From: an uncultured Muribaculaceae bacterium
GTDB taxonomy: Bacteria > Bacteroidota > Bacteroidia > Bacteroidales > Muribaculaceae
Length of the DNA stretch: 64,000 nucleotides
Assembly: GCA_944321685.1 (NCBI GenBank)
Contig: CALUMH010000011.1
Coordinates: forward strand, 17,217 to 81,216
Direction of reading: 5' to 3'
Part shown: positions 1-8,801 of the stretch, piece after piece
How the letters are laid out: each line of letters begins with the position of its first letter
Numbering within the stretch: the stretch's first letter is position 1
The notes under the pieces: generated by a model
Told to the model about the DNA's origin: nothing
Database searches by the model: none
Seen by the model: the letters and a program-made list of their open reading frames with translations, nothing else
Program-made: the position numbers and the translations under genes

Positions 1-660
1 GGCGAAACAATGCAAGTGGGCGGTGTGCGCCTTAATTGGGAAGCCGCTTATGGCAAGGAGTATAAGATACAGGTTTCAAACGATGGCAAGAATTGGACCG
101 AAATGTTCCATGTCACCGACGGCGAGCCGGGTGTAAGGGAGATTATTTTCCCAGACGCTGATGCCCGTTACGTGCGTATGTTGGGGTTGAAACTCGGCTG
201 GTGGTTTGGTTATTCGCTTTGGAGCATGGACGTACTTGGTGGAGTAAAACCGTCGCAAGGTTTGAGCGATGTACACTTCATTCGTCTTACACTCAAGGAT
301 AAAGATGGCAATGTGGTTTCGGAAAATAACTATTGGCGCGGTAACGACCGTTGTGACTTTACTGCTCTTAACGACTTGCAACCGGCAAATCTTAAAGTGT
401 CATCGAAACTTGTGAAGAATGAAGGCAAAGCAACGATTAACGCTACAATAAGCCTGCCCTCATCGGCCAAGAGTCCTGCTTTTGCCGTGCACGTTCAGGC
501 ATTGCGCAAGAGCGACGGCGAACGCCTGTTGCCTGCAATCATGAGCGACAACTATTTCACCCTTATGCCAGGAGAAAAGAAGGTGGTAAGCATCGAGATG
601 GATGAAAAGTTGCTTGAAGGCGACAGTTACACACTTTCGGTGGTTCCGTATAATAATTGA
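1..660 (+). CDS. C-terminal part of a GH2-type exo-glycosidase (partial)
   Basis: The reading frame is open from the first base and ends at TGA 658-660, so the 5' part lies outside the window. About 219 residues are visible. The first ~75 look like the end of an F5/8 type C (discoidin-like) carbohydrate-binding module, with the phrase IQVSNDGKNWTE and an ARYVRMLGLKLG strand. The rest (VHFIRLTLKDKDGNVVSENNY, then a beta-rich stretch with LMPGEKKVVSIEM) resembles the terminal Ig-like domain of GH2 exo-beta-glucosaminidase or mannosidase-type enzymes. The catalytic domain is not in view, so GH2 is inferred from the tail only. The next gene, an esterase, follows after 65 bp on the same strand, which fits co-transcription in a glycan-degrading cluster. 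Confidence 0.6.
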   Translation, partial: GETMQVGGVRLNWEAAYGKEYKIQVSNDGKNWTEMFHVTDGEPGVREIIFPDADARYVRMLGLKLGWWFGYSLWSMDVLGGVKPSQGLSDVHFIRLTLKDKDGNVVSENNYWRGNDRCDFTALNDLQPANLKVSSKLVKNEGKATINATISLPSSAKSPAFAVHVQALRKSDGERLLPAIMSDNYFTLMPGEKKVVSIEMDEKLLEGDSYTLSVVPYNN

Positions 661-670
661 TAATGTTGTT

Positions 671-698
671 GTAGAGACGCGATTAATCGCGTCTCTAC
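671..698. repeat. Perfect 28-bp palindrome (dispersed repeat family, copy 1)
   Basis: The half-site gtagagacgcgatt is followed directly by its exact reverse complement, giving a 28-bp perfect palindrome in the 65-bp gap between the GH2 tail and the esterase gene. The same core recurs at 28017, 29431, 46162 and 46232, with a degenerate copy near 37130. As RNA it would form a strong hairpin and could influence transcript stability between the two genes. It lacks an immediate T-run, so it is not a clear terminator. Confidence 0.9.
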
Positions 699-725
699 AG
701 CGATAACAAAAAAACAGGTATAGAC

Positions 726-2708
726 ATGAAAATAGCAAAAACAATAATATGTGGTGCTGCATTGGGCTTGGCGGCAGCTGTGTCTCCTGCCTTTTTGCAG
801 GCACGTGTGACATTGCCGGGAATTTTTACCGACAATATGGTACTTCAACGTAACGACACGATAACCCTCTTTGGCTCAGCCGACAAGGGCAAACGTGTAA
901 CCGTAAAGGCCGGTTGGGGTAAGAATGTCACGACCACTGCCGATGCCGCATCGGGCAAGTGGAGTGTAAAACTTGCCACTGCCGATGCAGGAGGCCCTTA
1001 CACGATTTCGGTTTCCGATGGTAAAGAATTGAAACTCAAAAATGTGATGCTCGGCGAGGTATGGTTCTGCTCGGGGCAGTCGAATATGGAAATGCCGCTT
1101 GCCGGGTGGGGCAAAATCAAGGATTATGAGAAAGAGATTGCCGCAGCCGATTATCCCGATATCCGTCTTTACCTTGTGAAGCAGGCAACATCGGTTGTGC
1201 CAATCGATAAAATCGAGTCGCCGCTTGGCGGTTGGCGTGAATGTTCACCCGAGACAGTGCCTGAATTTTCGGCTCTTGCCTACTTCTTTGCCCGTAACCT
1301 GTGGCAGCAGCTGGATGTGCCGGTGGGTGTGGTGGCAAGCACGTGGGGAGGAACGCCTGCCGAGGCCTGGACCAGTGCCGAGACGCTGAAAGAAGTGTAT
1401 GGTTACAGCGAGAAGATGGCTGCACTCGAAGCCACCGGTTTCGACCGCGATGCCATTATGGCTAATTACCAATCTGATCTTGCTGCATGGAAGGCTTCAG
1501 TGCATAAAATCGACAAAGGGTATGACGCAGACGGCAATGAGTTGTGGATAGCCGAAGACCTTGACGATGCCGATTGGAGCGAGATGAATGTGCCGTGCTA
1601 TATGGAGCAGGCCGGATTGCCCGCATTCGACGGCGTGGTGTGGTTTCGCCGCACAACCGATGTGCCGCAGGAATGGGCAGGCAAGCAACTTTACCTTGAC
1701 CTTGGCGCAATCGATGACGAAGATATAGTTTACTGGAACGGAATAAAGGTTGCCGAAGGTAGCGGATACAACTGGCAACGCCACTACACTGTGCCGGCCA
1801 ATCTTGTCAAGGCCGGACGCAATGTGATAACTGTGAGAGATTTCGATACCGGCGGAGAAGGCGGCCTTACCGGCCCTGCCGATGCAATGGCGTTGCACCG
1901 TGGCGGCGAGCAAGTGATTTCGCTTGCCGGTGCGTGGAAATATCGTGTAGGGTGTTCGCTTACCGATATGCCTGCTGTGCCTATGTCGCCCGAAAGCTCA
2001 AGTTATCCCACCACGCTTTTCAATGCCATGGTCAACCCGTGGCTGCAATACCGTTTCAAGGGTGCCATATGGTACCAAGGCGAGGCCAATGTGGGGCGTG
2101 CTAATGAATATGAAACACTTTTCAAGTCGCTTATATTCGATTGGCGCAAGCACTTCGGCGATGATGATATGCCATTTTATTTCGTGCAACTTGCCAACTA
2201 CCTTCAACGCCTTGACGTTCAGCCCGAATCGCAGTGGGCTGCCTTGCGTGAGGCACAGGCTTGCGCCCTTGGTATTGAAAATACCGGTATGATGGTGAAT
2301 ATCGACCTGGGTGAAGCCGGTGATATTCATCCTAAAAACAAGCAAGAAGTGGGTCGCCGCCTGTCGGCACTTGCACTTGCCTATACTTACGGGCTTGACA
2401 TTCCCGCCGAAGCTCCCGTGTATGAAGGTTATGAAGTGACGGGCGACCGTGTGCGTGTGTCGTTCACGATGCCATCGAATGGCGAACCGTTTGAGCAGTC
2501 ACAGGAAGTGAAAGGATTTGTCATAGCGGGACCCGATCGCGTGTTCCACAAGGCGCAGGCCTATACCGACGGCGATTGCGTAGTGGTATATTCGCCCGAA
2601 GTGGCAATGCCTGTGGCCGTGCGTTACGGTTGGGCCGACAATCCCGAATGTACGCTTAGTACAAAATCGGGTTTCCATGTCGCACCGTTCCGCACCGATA
2701 ATTGGTAA
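726..2708 (+). CDS. Sialate O-acetylesterase-like secreted esterase
   Basis: This 660-residue protein begins with a signal peptide (cleavage near FLQA-RVTL). Like other sialate O-acetylesterase (SASA-family SGNH) proteins it has the nucleophile block GEVWFCSGQSNMEM with Ser119 and a catalytic DxxH-like site DIHPKN (Asp533, His535). A GAIWYQGEANVGRANEY block lies between them, typical of the family. A beta-sandwich insert (residues ~270-400, WFRRTTDVPQEWAGKQLYLDLG) splits the hydrolase domain, as is common in Bacteroidales homologues. The expected role is removal of O-acetyl groups from sialic acid or other acetylated sugars in the periplasm or at the surface, which would prepare glycans for exo-glycosidases such as the GH2 encoded upstream. 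Substrate is not determinable from sequence; acetyl-xylan-type substrates are an alternative. Confidence 0.85.
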   Translation: MKIAKTIICGAALGLAAAVSPAFLQARVTLPGIFTDNMVLQRNDTITLFGSADKGKRVTVKAGWGKNVTTTADAASGKWSVKLATADAGGPYTISVSDGKELKLKNVMLGEVWFCSGQSNMEMPLAGWGKIKDYEKEIAAADYPDIRLYLVKQATSVVPIDKIESPLGGWRECSPETVPEFSALAYFFARNLWQQLDVPVGVVASTWGGTPAEAWTSAETLKEVYGYSEKMAALEATGFDRDAIMANYQSDLAAWKASVHKIDKGYDADGNELWIAEDLDDADWSEMNVPCYMEQAGLPAFDGVVWFRRTTDVPQEWAGKQLYLDLGAIDDEDIVYWNGIKVAEGSGYNWQRHYTVPANLVKAGRNVITVRDFDTGGEGGLTGPADAMALHRGGEQVISLAGAWKYRVGCSLTDMPAVPMSPESSSYPTTLFNAMVNPWLQYRFKGAIWYQGEANVGRANEYETLFKSLIFDWRKHFGDDDMPFYFVQLANYLQRLDVQPESQWAALREAQACALGIENTGMMVNIDLGEAGDIHPKNKQEVGRRLSALALAYTYGLDIPAEAPVYEGYEVTGDRVRVSFTMPSNGEPFEQSQEVKGFVIAGPDRVFHKAQAYTDGDCVVVYSPEVAMPVAVRYGWADNPECTLSTKSGFHVAPFRTDNW

Positions 2709-2811
2709 AGAAAGTAAGTTTTTTTCATAAAATAAGTGGGTTAGTGGTTTAGTAATGGAAAATGTTTTTAGGTTTTAATGAGTTTTAAGTTTTTGGTACC
2801 TTGAAAGACGC

Positions 2812-2844
2812 AAAGGACCGCCTCCTCACCGGGGGCGGTCTTTG
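2812..2844 (+). terminator. Rho-independent terminator after the esterase gene
   Basis: gaccgcc (2816-2822) pairs with ggcggtc (2834-2840). The stem extends outward with A-T/G-T pairs and inward with C-G pairs around a short loop, and tttgttt follows. It lies about 105 bp after the esterase stop codon. Confidence 0.8.
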
Positions 2845-2871
2845 TTTATTTCACTGAAATTACCATAAACA

Positions 2872-3284
2872 ACTTGTGAACAAGTCAGTTCGACCTCTTT
2901 GAGGCCGAATTAATGTAGGGGGCAGTTATCCGATGGCTTGCGTCCACTGGTTGTGGCCGCTTCGCCATCGGTTACCACAGGTTTGGCGGCCTTGCCGCCA
3001 GTGTGTTAGAGCAATCTCTTTGCCGTCGGGCGTGGAAAAGCTATCCGCGTCTATGCCGCCGGGTGTGTTAGAGCAATCTTTTTGTCGCCGGGTGTGAGAA
3101 AGTTATATGCGGCTTTGTCGCTAAGTGTTGGTGTGTGATGGTGGGGCGGCGAAGCTGCCCAATTTGTGGTAACCGGCGGTGCAGCGACCGTAAGGGAGTA
3201 AACCGTCGGAATTGGAGAGCACATAGAAAAACGGCCTCAAAGAGGTCGAATTTAGGGTAGCAAAACTTGAGATTTGCAAGTTTT
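2872..3284. repeat. Nested inverted-repeat intergenic element
   Basis: A perfect 19-bp inverted repeat bounds this gene-free stretch: ttcgacctctttgaggccg at 2889-2907 and its reverse complement at 3232-3250. Nested inside is an 11-bp inverted repeat, cggttaccaca at 2969-2979 and tgtggtaaccg at 3165-3175. Just outside the 19-bp arms are small hairpins of the same sense, acttg/caagt at 2872-2885 and aaaacttg/caagtttt at 3262-3284. No convincing protein is encoded. It could be a non-autonomous mobile element (MITE-like), a large structured RNA or a decayed insertion. The 19-bp arms are themselves partly palindromic (ggcctc-aaa-gaggtc). Confidence 0.65.
3002..3125. repeat. Imperfect tandem repeat, 62-bp period, two units
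   Basis: The unit beginning tgtgttagagcaatct starts at 3002 and again at 3064, exactly 62 bp apart. The rest of each unit matches loosely (gtcgggcgtggaaaagctat versus gccgggtgtgagaaagttat). It lies inside the nested inverted-repeat element. Confidence 0.75.
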
Positions 3285-3372
3285 CTTGGTTATTTATTTT
3301 ATTTTGGCCGGCTTGGAACTGTCGGGGTAATCGGTTGGTGGAGAGGAGAATGCGGGGAATTGGAGAATTAGC

Positions 3373-3405
3373 ACAAATGCGTCAAATTGATACAAATGCG
3401 TCAAA
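3373..3405. promoter_or_regulatory. Operator-like direct repeat upstream of the alpha-galactoside locus
   Basis: acaaatgcgtcaaa occurs at 3373-3386 and again at 3392-3405, a 19-bp period (about two helical turns). It sits ~80 bp before a TAnnTTTG box and ~130 bp before the first gene of the locus. Paired direct repeats in this position are what a dimeric activator such as a hybrid two-component regulator or AraC-type protein would bind. No regulator gene is in the window, so the binding protein is unknown. Confidence 0.55.
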
Positions 3406-3485
3406 ACAGGGGTAATAAGGCTATGTTTGCCGCAAACCTGTCGGTAATTGCCGAAAACGTAATAACCATTGAAAAATGTTAAGGA

Positions 3486-3493
3486 TAATTTTG
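3486..3493 (+). promoter_or_regulatory. Bacteroidetes -7 promoter box for the FG-GAP/SusC locus
   Basis: TAATTTTG matches the Bacteroidetes consensus TAnnTTTG and is ~40 bp before the start codon. A good -33 TTTG at the usual spacing is not seen, which suits an activator-dependent promoter. Confidence 0.55.
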
Positions 3494-3532
3494 CATCGAA
3501 CATGAACCTATAACATTTAAACAATAATGGTT

Positions 3533-5569
3533 ATGAAAAAACAATTCTCAAAAACAATGTTAGGCCTCGGCGCATTGTCGATGGCCGCTATGTCTGCAAA
3601 TGCGCAGATGGTTCCTCTTTTTGAAGCGGATCCGCAATTTTATGCATCGTCGGCAACAGATGTCACTCCCGGAAAATGGGACACTGATATGTTCCGCGGT
3701 AATGGCTTTTGGGCTGATGTGAACAACGACGGGCAGATGGACTTGTTCATAGTGGGCAACACTACTGCCGCCGGTTGGCACTCTCACATTTATGGGTGGA
3801 CTAACAACAATGGCACTTTCACTGAAATTCAAAATTTGCCTTTCACACAGCGCAGCGATGGTAATGCTTGCCCGGCAGGCGACACTCGCGGTACTAACAA
3901 TGTGACTATTGCATGGATTGACTACAACAATGATGGTAACATCGACGTTATTCAACGTGGTATTAAAGAAGGAGCAGCGGCAGAAAACTCTACCGATTCA
4001 GCCGACTTGTTCATCAACCTTTACAAGGGTAATGGAGACGGTACATTCACGCTTGTTGAGAATAGCGGCTTGCAGGTTATCGGTACTGAGCAGGAATGCC
4101 TCTACAGCGGCATAACCACTGTTGTCGATTTCAACTGTGACGGCTATCAAGATATAGCTATGACCGGTATTACCGATGGTGATCGTTTTGTATCGCTCTA
4201 CAAGAACAATGGCGACGGCACTTTCTCGTTGTTAGACCCGAAAACTACATATGTTGATTGGATGGGATCTTCATACGACTTGGCTCTCTCTTCAGGTTCC
4301 ATCGCTTGGGGTGACTTTAATAATGATGGTTATCCCGATTTTGCAATTAATGGCTGGAGTGACACTGTAGGCGGTGTAGCTACTATTGTTTGCAAAAACA
4401 ATGGTGATGGTACTTTCCTTTGCCTTGACATGGCAACGACCGATCCATCATACGATTATTTGCCTCAGCAACCGGGTACGCAAAAAGGTATGCTCATGTG
4501 GGCAGATTTCAACAACGATGGTTGGCTTGACCTGTTTGTATGCGGTGAAACATACGATGGTAAAAACTGGGGTCGTACAGCCGACATTTTGCTTAACCGC
4601 GGCAACGAGCCTGAGGATGAAAATATCGACCTTGTGAATTTCCCTGAATCTCAATTCCAACGCATTCCAGCAAGTGAGTCAGGCATTAGCTTAGGTCAGG
4701 TTAAGGGCAACGCTACCGACATCGTTGACCTTGATGGCAACGGCTATATGGATATTATAGTAAGTGGTGAAGGTGCAGGTGCTCAAACCGACTTCATCAT
4801 GAACAACGGCGATATGACATTCTCTGAAGATAACTCGACCAACAAGGCTGACTTCCGTAGCGGTGCTTCGATGGAATTCTGGGATTATAACGGTGACGGT
4901 TATATTGATTTCTTCGGTATGGGCTACCGTGACAATGGTCACAAGTTTACATTGTACCGTAATACAGGTAAATATGAAGATGACGATTTCACACAGCACG
5001 ACTATCCTACCAACAATGCACCTGAAGGTCCGTCGAGCGTAGCAATGGCTGAAGACGGTAACGGTGTTAAGATAACTTGGGGCAATGGTAATGATGATGT
5101 TACCAAGAACCTGCGTTATAACGTGGCTATCGAAAAGACAAACGGTGAAATCTTCGCACTTGTTCCTGCCGACATTGAAACAGGGGCATTGAAAGTTGCA
5201 ATGTTGCAAAACCTTGTATATGGCAACAGCTATAAGGTAAATATTCCAAAGTCGGAAATCAAGCAAGTTTACGTTCAAAGCGTTGACGGTTCTAAACAAA
5301 CAAGTGAATTTATTCCTGTAGGCGGCCAAGGCACAGGCGTTGAGGAAATCGCAACTAACGATGGTATCAGCGTATGGGCTGATGGTGATGTGCTCAATGT
5401 TAATGTTGACGATGCTGCAACAGTTGAAGTATATAGCATTGCAGGCAACCGTGTTGCCACAATGAACATCGATGGTGCCACCAACATCGATTGCACCGAC
5501 TACAGCGGCTTGTATCTTGTAAAAGTTGAGACCGAAGCTGCTTGCAAGACTGTAAAAGTTGTATTCTAA
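3533..5569 (+). CDS. Secreted FG-GAP/VCBS repeat protein with T9SS-like sorting tail
   Basis: This 678-residue protein starts MKKQFSKTMLGLGALSMAAMSANAQ, a clear signal peptide; an alternative start lies 6 bp upstream at 3527. It has seven repeats of the FG-GAP/VCBS type, each with a calcium-binding loop of the DxNxDGxxD form (VNNDGQMD, YNNDGNID, FNCDGYQD, FNNDGYPD, FNNDGWLD, LDGNGYMD, YNGDGYID), predicting a seven-bladed beta-propeller over residues ~40-490. A fibronectin-like segment follows (~500-600). The last ~75 residues (VEVYSIAGNRVATM, then YSGLYLVKVE and KTVKVVF) look like a T9SS type A sorting domain. It is the first gene before susC/susD and is probably exported to the cell surface, perhaps as a glycan-binding or adhesive component. 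No catalytic motif is visible. Confidence 0.8.
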   Translation: MKKQFSKTMLGLGALSMAAMSANAQMVPLFEADPQFYASSATDVTPGKWDTDMFRGNGFWADVNNDGQMDLFIVGNTTAAGWHSHIYGWTNNNGTFTEIQNLPFTQRSDGNACPAGDTRGTNNVTIAWIDYNNDGNIDVIQRGIKEGAAAENSTDSADLFINLYKGNGDGTFTLVENSGLQVIGTEQECLYSGITTVVDFNCDGYQDIAMTGITDGDRFVSLYKNNGDGTFSLLDPKTTYVDWMGSSYDLALSSGSIAWGDFNNDGYPDFAINGWSDTVGGVATIVCKNNGDGTFLCLDMATTDPSYDYLPQQPGTQKGMLMWADFNNDGWLDLFVCGETYDGKNWGRTADILLNRGNEPEDENIDLVNFPESQFQRIPASESGISLGQVKGNATDIVDLDGNGYMDIIVSGEGAGAQTDFIMNNGDMTFSEDNSTNKADFRSGASMEFWDYNGDGYIDFFGMGYRDNGHKFTLYRNTGKYEDDDFTQHDYPTNNAPEGPSSVAMAEDGNGVKITWGNGNDDVTKNLRYNVAIEKTNGEIFALVPADIETGALKVAMLQNLVYGNSYKVNIPKSEIKQVYVQSVDGSKQTSEFIPVGGQGTGVEEIATNDGISVWADGDVLNVNVDDAATVEVYSIAGNRVATMNIDGATNIDCTDYSGLYLVKVETEAACKTVKVVF

Positions 5570-5587
5570 ACCTTGACATAAACGAAT

Positions 5588-5643
5588 AAAGAGCCGGCTC
5601 TTGTGCCGATAGCCGTTAATGCTTGCACACGTGTCGGCTCTTT
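5588..5643 (+). terminator. Hairpin between the FG-GAP gene and susC
   Basis: aaagagccg (5588-5596) pairs with cggctcttt (5635-5643) around a 38-nt loop, then acttatttt follows. It lies between co-directional genes, so it may be a leaky terminator or attenuator that lowers susC expression relative to the surface protein. Confidence 0.6.
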
Positions 5644-5673
5644 ACTTATTTTGAACTCAAAATTAACATAAAC

Positions 5674-8600
5674 ATGAGAAATCTATTAAAAGGAACCATG
5701 CGCGCCGTGCTGATGGCAATAGCGTGCGTAATGCTTTCGGCTGCCGGGTACGCCCAAGTGAGGGTGAGCGGTGTCGTTACCGATGAAAACACGTCCGAGC
5801 CGCTGCCGGGCGTTGCAGTGATGGAACGCGGTACCAGCAATGCCGTGCTTACCGACATCGAAGGCCGGTATAACCTGAGAGTGAAAGACGGGGCATCGAT
5901 TGAATTCCAATTCCTCGGTTATAAGAATTATGTAATCGACAACGTTAAGGGTGGAACTTACAATGTGGCCATGGAGACCGAAAGCGAAGTCCTCGATGAC
6001 GTTATCGTCCTTGGTACCCGTATGGCAAAGAGCGACCTTACCGGTGCTATCGGCAGCTTGTCGGAGAAGCAATTGAAGGAAATCCCTTCGTCGAGCTTCA
6101 CACAATCGATGCAAGGTAAAGTTGCCGGTGTGTTTGTAAACAGCTCGGCTCGCCCGGGTGACGCTCCCACCATCAAGGTGCGCGGTACCAACTCAATCAA
6201 CTACGGCCAAGACCCTATTTATGTAATCGATGGTATTGTGGTTGATGAAGGTCTTAACAACATCAACCCCGACGACATTGCTTCGATTGAGGTGCTCAAG
6301 GATGCTTCTTCAAAGGCCATTTACGGTTACCGTGCCGCCAATGGTGTAATCCTTGTAACCACCAAAAAAGGTCGCAAGGGTGAAGGCAAAATAACTTATG
6401 ACGGCTGGGTAGGTTTCCAAACTTACGATGAAGGCGGCATGAAAATGATGGGTTCCCGCGACCTTTTCAACTTGCGTTATGATGCTTGGCTTAACCAATA
6501 TATGACAGCCAACCCGAATGCCAGCGATGCCGATATACAGAATTATATCAATAACACCATTCTTGCCAGCAGTGGTGCAAACACCGGTTTCTCGGAAGAG
6601 GAACTTTATAACGGGCAGAATGACATTACTTCTGATTGGGTTAGTCCTATCACCCGTACCGGTATTCAACACAACCACTCGCTCAGTTTCTCGGGCGGTA
6701 CCGATAAGACCACTTATTACCTTGGCGTGTCTTATACTAACCAACAGGGTATCATCATCAACTCGGATTATGAACGTTTCTCGGGTAAAATCAATATTGA
6801 ACAAGAAGTTAAACCTTGGTTGAAGATAGGTACTAACACCACATTGTCGCGTGCCGTTACCAATACTCAGGAAGACAACCTTTATACCCGTTGCGTAACC
6901 GCCAACCCGATGCAGACCATCGACGACCGTGACTATATGTACTGGCGTGGCGGTCACGATTCAAGTGGTAACCCGTTGAAACTTATGGATGTTCGCCGCG
7001 AACAGATTCATGACCGTGTTCTTTCGTCGAATTACATCAATGTCAACCCCATCGAAGGCTTGAACATTCGTACTACTTTTTCTATCGACTACCTTAACAA
7101 GAGTGATTTCACTTATCGCCCGATGACTTCGGCCGAAGGTCCGCGTAACGACAAGGGGCAGGCAAGCCAATGGCGCGGTCGTGCTTTCTCTTGGCAATGG
7201 GATAACTCGGTAAGCTATGAAAAGATATTCAATAAGAAGCACCGTATATTTGCAATGGCAACTGCCAGCTTGACCAAGGACATGACCGATGCAACAAGCA
7301 TCTCGGTTTCGGGTTTCCCGAGCGACATCATGGGCTGGTATAACATTGCAGCCGCTGCCAATAAAGACAAGGCAAACTATTCTTCAAGTTTCATTACCCA
7401 AACGGCTGTTTCGTTTGTACAACGTGTGAACTATACTTACGATAACCGTTACCTGTTCACAGTGAGCTTGCGTCAAGACGGTTCATCGCGCTTTGCCAGC
7501 GGTAACCAGTGGGGTGTGTTCCCGTCGTTCTCGGCTGCATGGAACATCTCATCGGAGAAATTCCTCAACAATGTTGACTGGCTCTCGATGTTGAAGTTGC
7601 GTTTGGGTTGGGGTCTCGTAGGTAACCAGGCAATCCCCGAATATGCTTACTTGTCGATTTACAACCCGTCGTATTCAAACGGCAATATCACATTCGTGTC
7701 GGACGGCCGTCAAGGCAACCCCGATATTTCGTGGGAAAAACAGAACCAGTTTAACGTGGGTGTCGATGCATCGATCTTGAACGACCGCTTGTCGTTCAGT
7801 GCCGACTACTTCTACACCATCAACAGTGACTTGCTCATGCAGATGTCGTTGTCACAGACCACAGGTTTCAACAACCGCATCGCCAACGTAGCAAAACTTG
7901 AAAACCAAGGTGTGGAACTTTCGTTCAATGCAAAACTGCTTCAACGCGGCGACTGGACCTGGAACTTCTCGGGTAACATCTCGCACGATAAGAACAAGGT
8001 TAAGGAACTTTACGATGGCCTGCAAGTGATATGGAGCGGTAACTCAATCACTTCACGCGAAGGCAACCTCTTTGTGGGCGAACCGGTTAACACTTATCAT
8101 TCGTTCAAGGCTCGTATCGCACAGCAATCGGATATCGATTACCTGAACAAGATGAACGCACGTGACATACCCGATGGTAATGGTGGCTTTACTAACCACT
8201 TCGTGGGTGGTAAGGAAGTTCACCCGGGTGACCTGCTGCCCGAAGACCGTAACGGCGACGGCAAGATCACTTATGAAGACGATATGTATATCATAGGTCG
8301 CAAGGACCCGAAGTTCTATGGTGGTTTCTCGACCGACTTGTCTTGGAAGGATATCACGCTGTCGGCTACGTTCAGCTATTCTTATGGCGCACGTCGTTAC
8401 TCAAGTATGTATGAAAGCACCATGAACCTTGGTGGTTGGGATTACTGCTCACACATCGACGCACTCGACCGTTGGACCCCGACCAACACCGATACCGATG
8501 TGCCTCGTGCATTCCGCGGTGCCGATGTTCAACGCTTCAACATAGGTGAAACCGACTGGGTATTGCTCGACGCTTCTTACTTGCGCCTGTCGGCATTGAC

Positions 8601-8775
8601 ATTGAGCTGGAATCTGCCTACCAAATGGATCAGCCCCGTATGCGAGAACTTACGCGTGTATGCAACTTGCAACAACTTGTTTACTTGGACTCCTTACAAG
8701 GGATATGACCCTGAAACAGGTGAAGACTATCCGTCGGCCAAGATGTATGTGATAGGTGTTAATGCCACATTCTAA
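5674..8775 (+). CDS. susC: SusC/RagA-family TonB-dependent outer-membrane transporter
   Basis: The best start is ATG 5674 (MRNLLKGTMRAVLMAIACV), which begins a signal peptide; an upstream in-frame ATG at 5623 would place extra residues before it. The 1033-residue product has an N-terminal carboxypeptidase-regulatory-like domain (VSGVVTDENTSEPLPGVAV, residues ~30-105), a plug domain (VRGTNSINYGQDPIYVIDG, IEVLKDASSKAIYGYRAANG) and a long beta-barrel ending in a terminal phenylalanine (MYVIGVNATF). SusC proteins import oligosaccharides across the outer membrane using TonB energy, with a SusD lid. Its partner susD follows after 26 bp. The downstream alpha-galactosidases suggest galactosylated oligosaccharides as cargo, by inference. 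Confidence 0.95.
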   Translation: MRNLLKGTMRAVLMAIACVMLSAAGYAQVRVSGVVTDENTSEPLPGVAVMERGTSNAVLTDIEGRYNLRVKDGASIEFQFLGYKNYVIDNVKGGTYNVAMETESEVLDDVIVLGTRMAKSDLTGAIGSLSEKQLKEIPSSSFTQSMQGKVAGVFVNSSARPGDAPTIKVRGTNSINYGQDPIYVIDGIVVDEGLNNINPDDIASIEVLKDASSKAIYGYRAANGVILVTTKKGRKGEGKITYDGWVGFQTYDEGGMKMMGSRDLFNLRYDAWLNQYMTANPNASDADIQNYINNTILASSGANTGFSEEELYNGQNDITSDWVSPITRTGIQHNHSLSFSGGTDKTTYYLGVSYTNQQGIIINSDYERFSGKINIEQEVKPWLKIGTNTTLSRAVTNTQEDNLYTRCVTANPMQTIDDRDYMYWRGGHDSSGNPLKLMDVRREQIHDRVLSSNYINVNPIEGLNIRTTFSIDYLNKSDFTYRPMTSAEGPRNDKGQASQWRGRAFSWQWDNSVSYEKIFNKKHRIFAMATASLTKDMTDATSISVSGFPSDIMGWYNIAAAANKDKANYSSSFITQTAVSFVQRVNYTYDNRYLFTVSLRQDGSSRFASGNQWGVFPSFSAAWNISSEKFLNNVDWLSMLKLRLGWGLVGNQAIPEYAYLSIYNPSYSNGNITFVSDGRQGNPDISWEKQNQFNVGVDASILNDRLSFSADYFYTINSDLLMQMSLSQTTGFNNRIANVAKLENQGVELSFNAKLLQRGDWTWNFSGNISHDKNKVKELYDGLQVIWSGNSITSREGNLFVGEPVNTYHSFKARIAQQSDIDYLNKMNARDIPDGNGGFTNHFVGGKEVHPGDLLPEDRNGDGKITYEDDMYIIGRKDPKFYGGFSTDLSWKDITLSATFSYSYGARRYSSMYESTMNLGGWDYCSHIDALDRWTPTNTDTDVPRAFRGADVQRFNIGETDWVLLDASYLRLSALTLSWNLPTKWISPVCENLRVYATCNNLFTWTPYKGYDPETGEDYPSAKMYVIGVNATF

Positions 8776-8801
8776 AAACTAACTTAAAAAGGAATACGAT
8801 T

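Noticed and set aside
3294..3524. Small minus-strand ORF of 76 codons before the FG-GAP gene
   Set aside because: It covers the promoter and direct repeats and its translation looks random.
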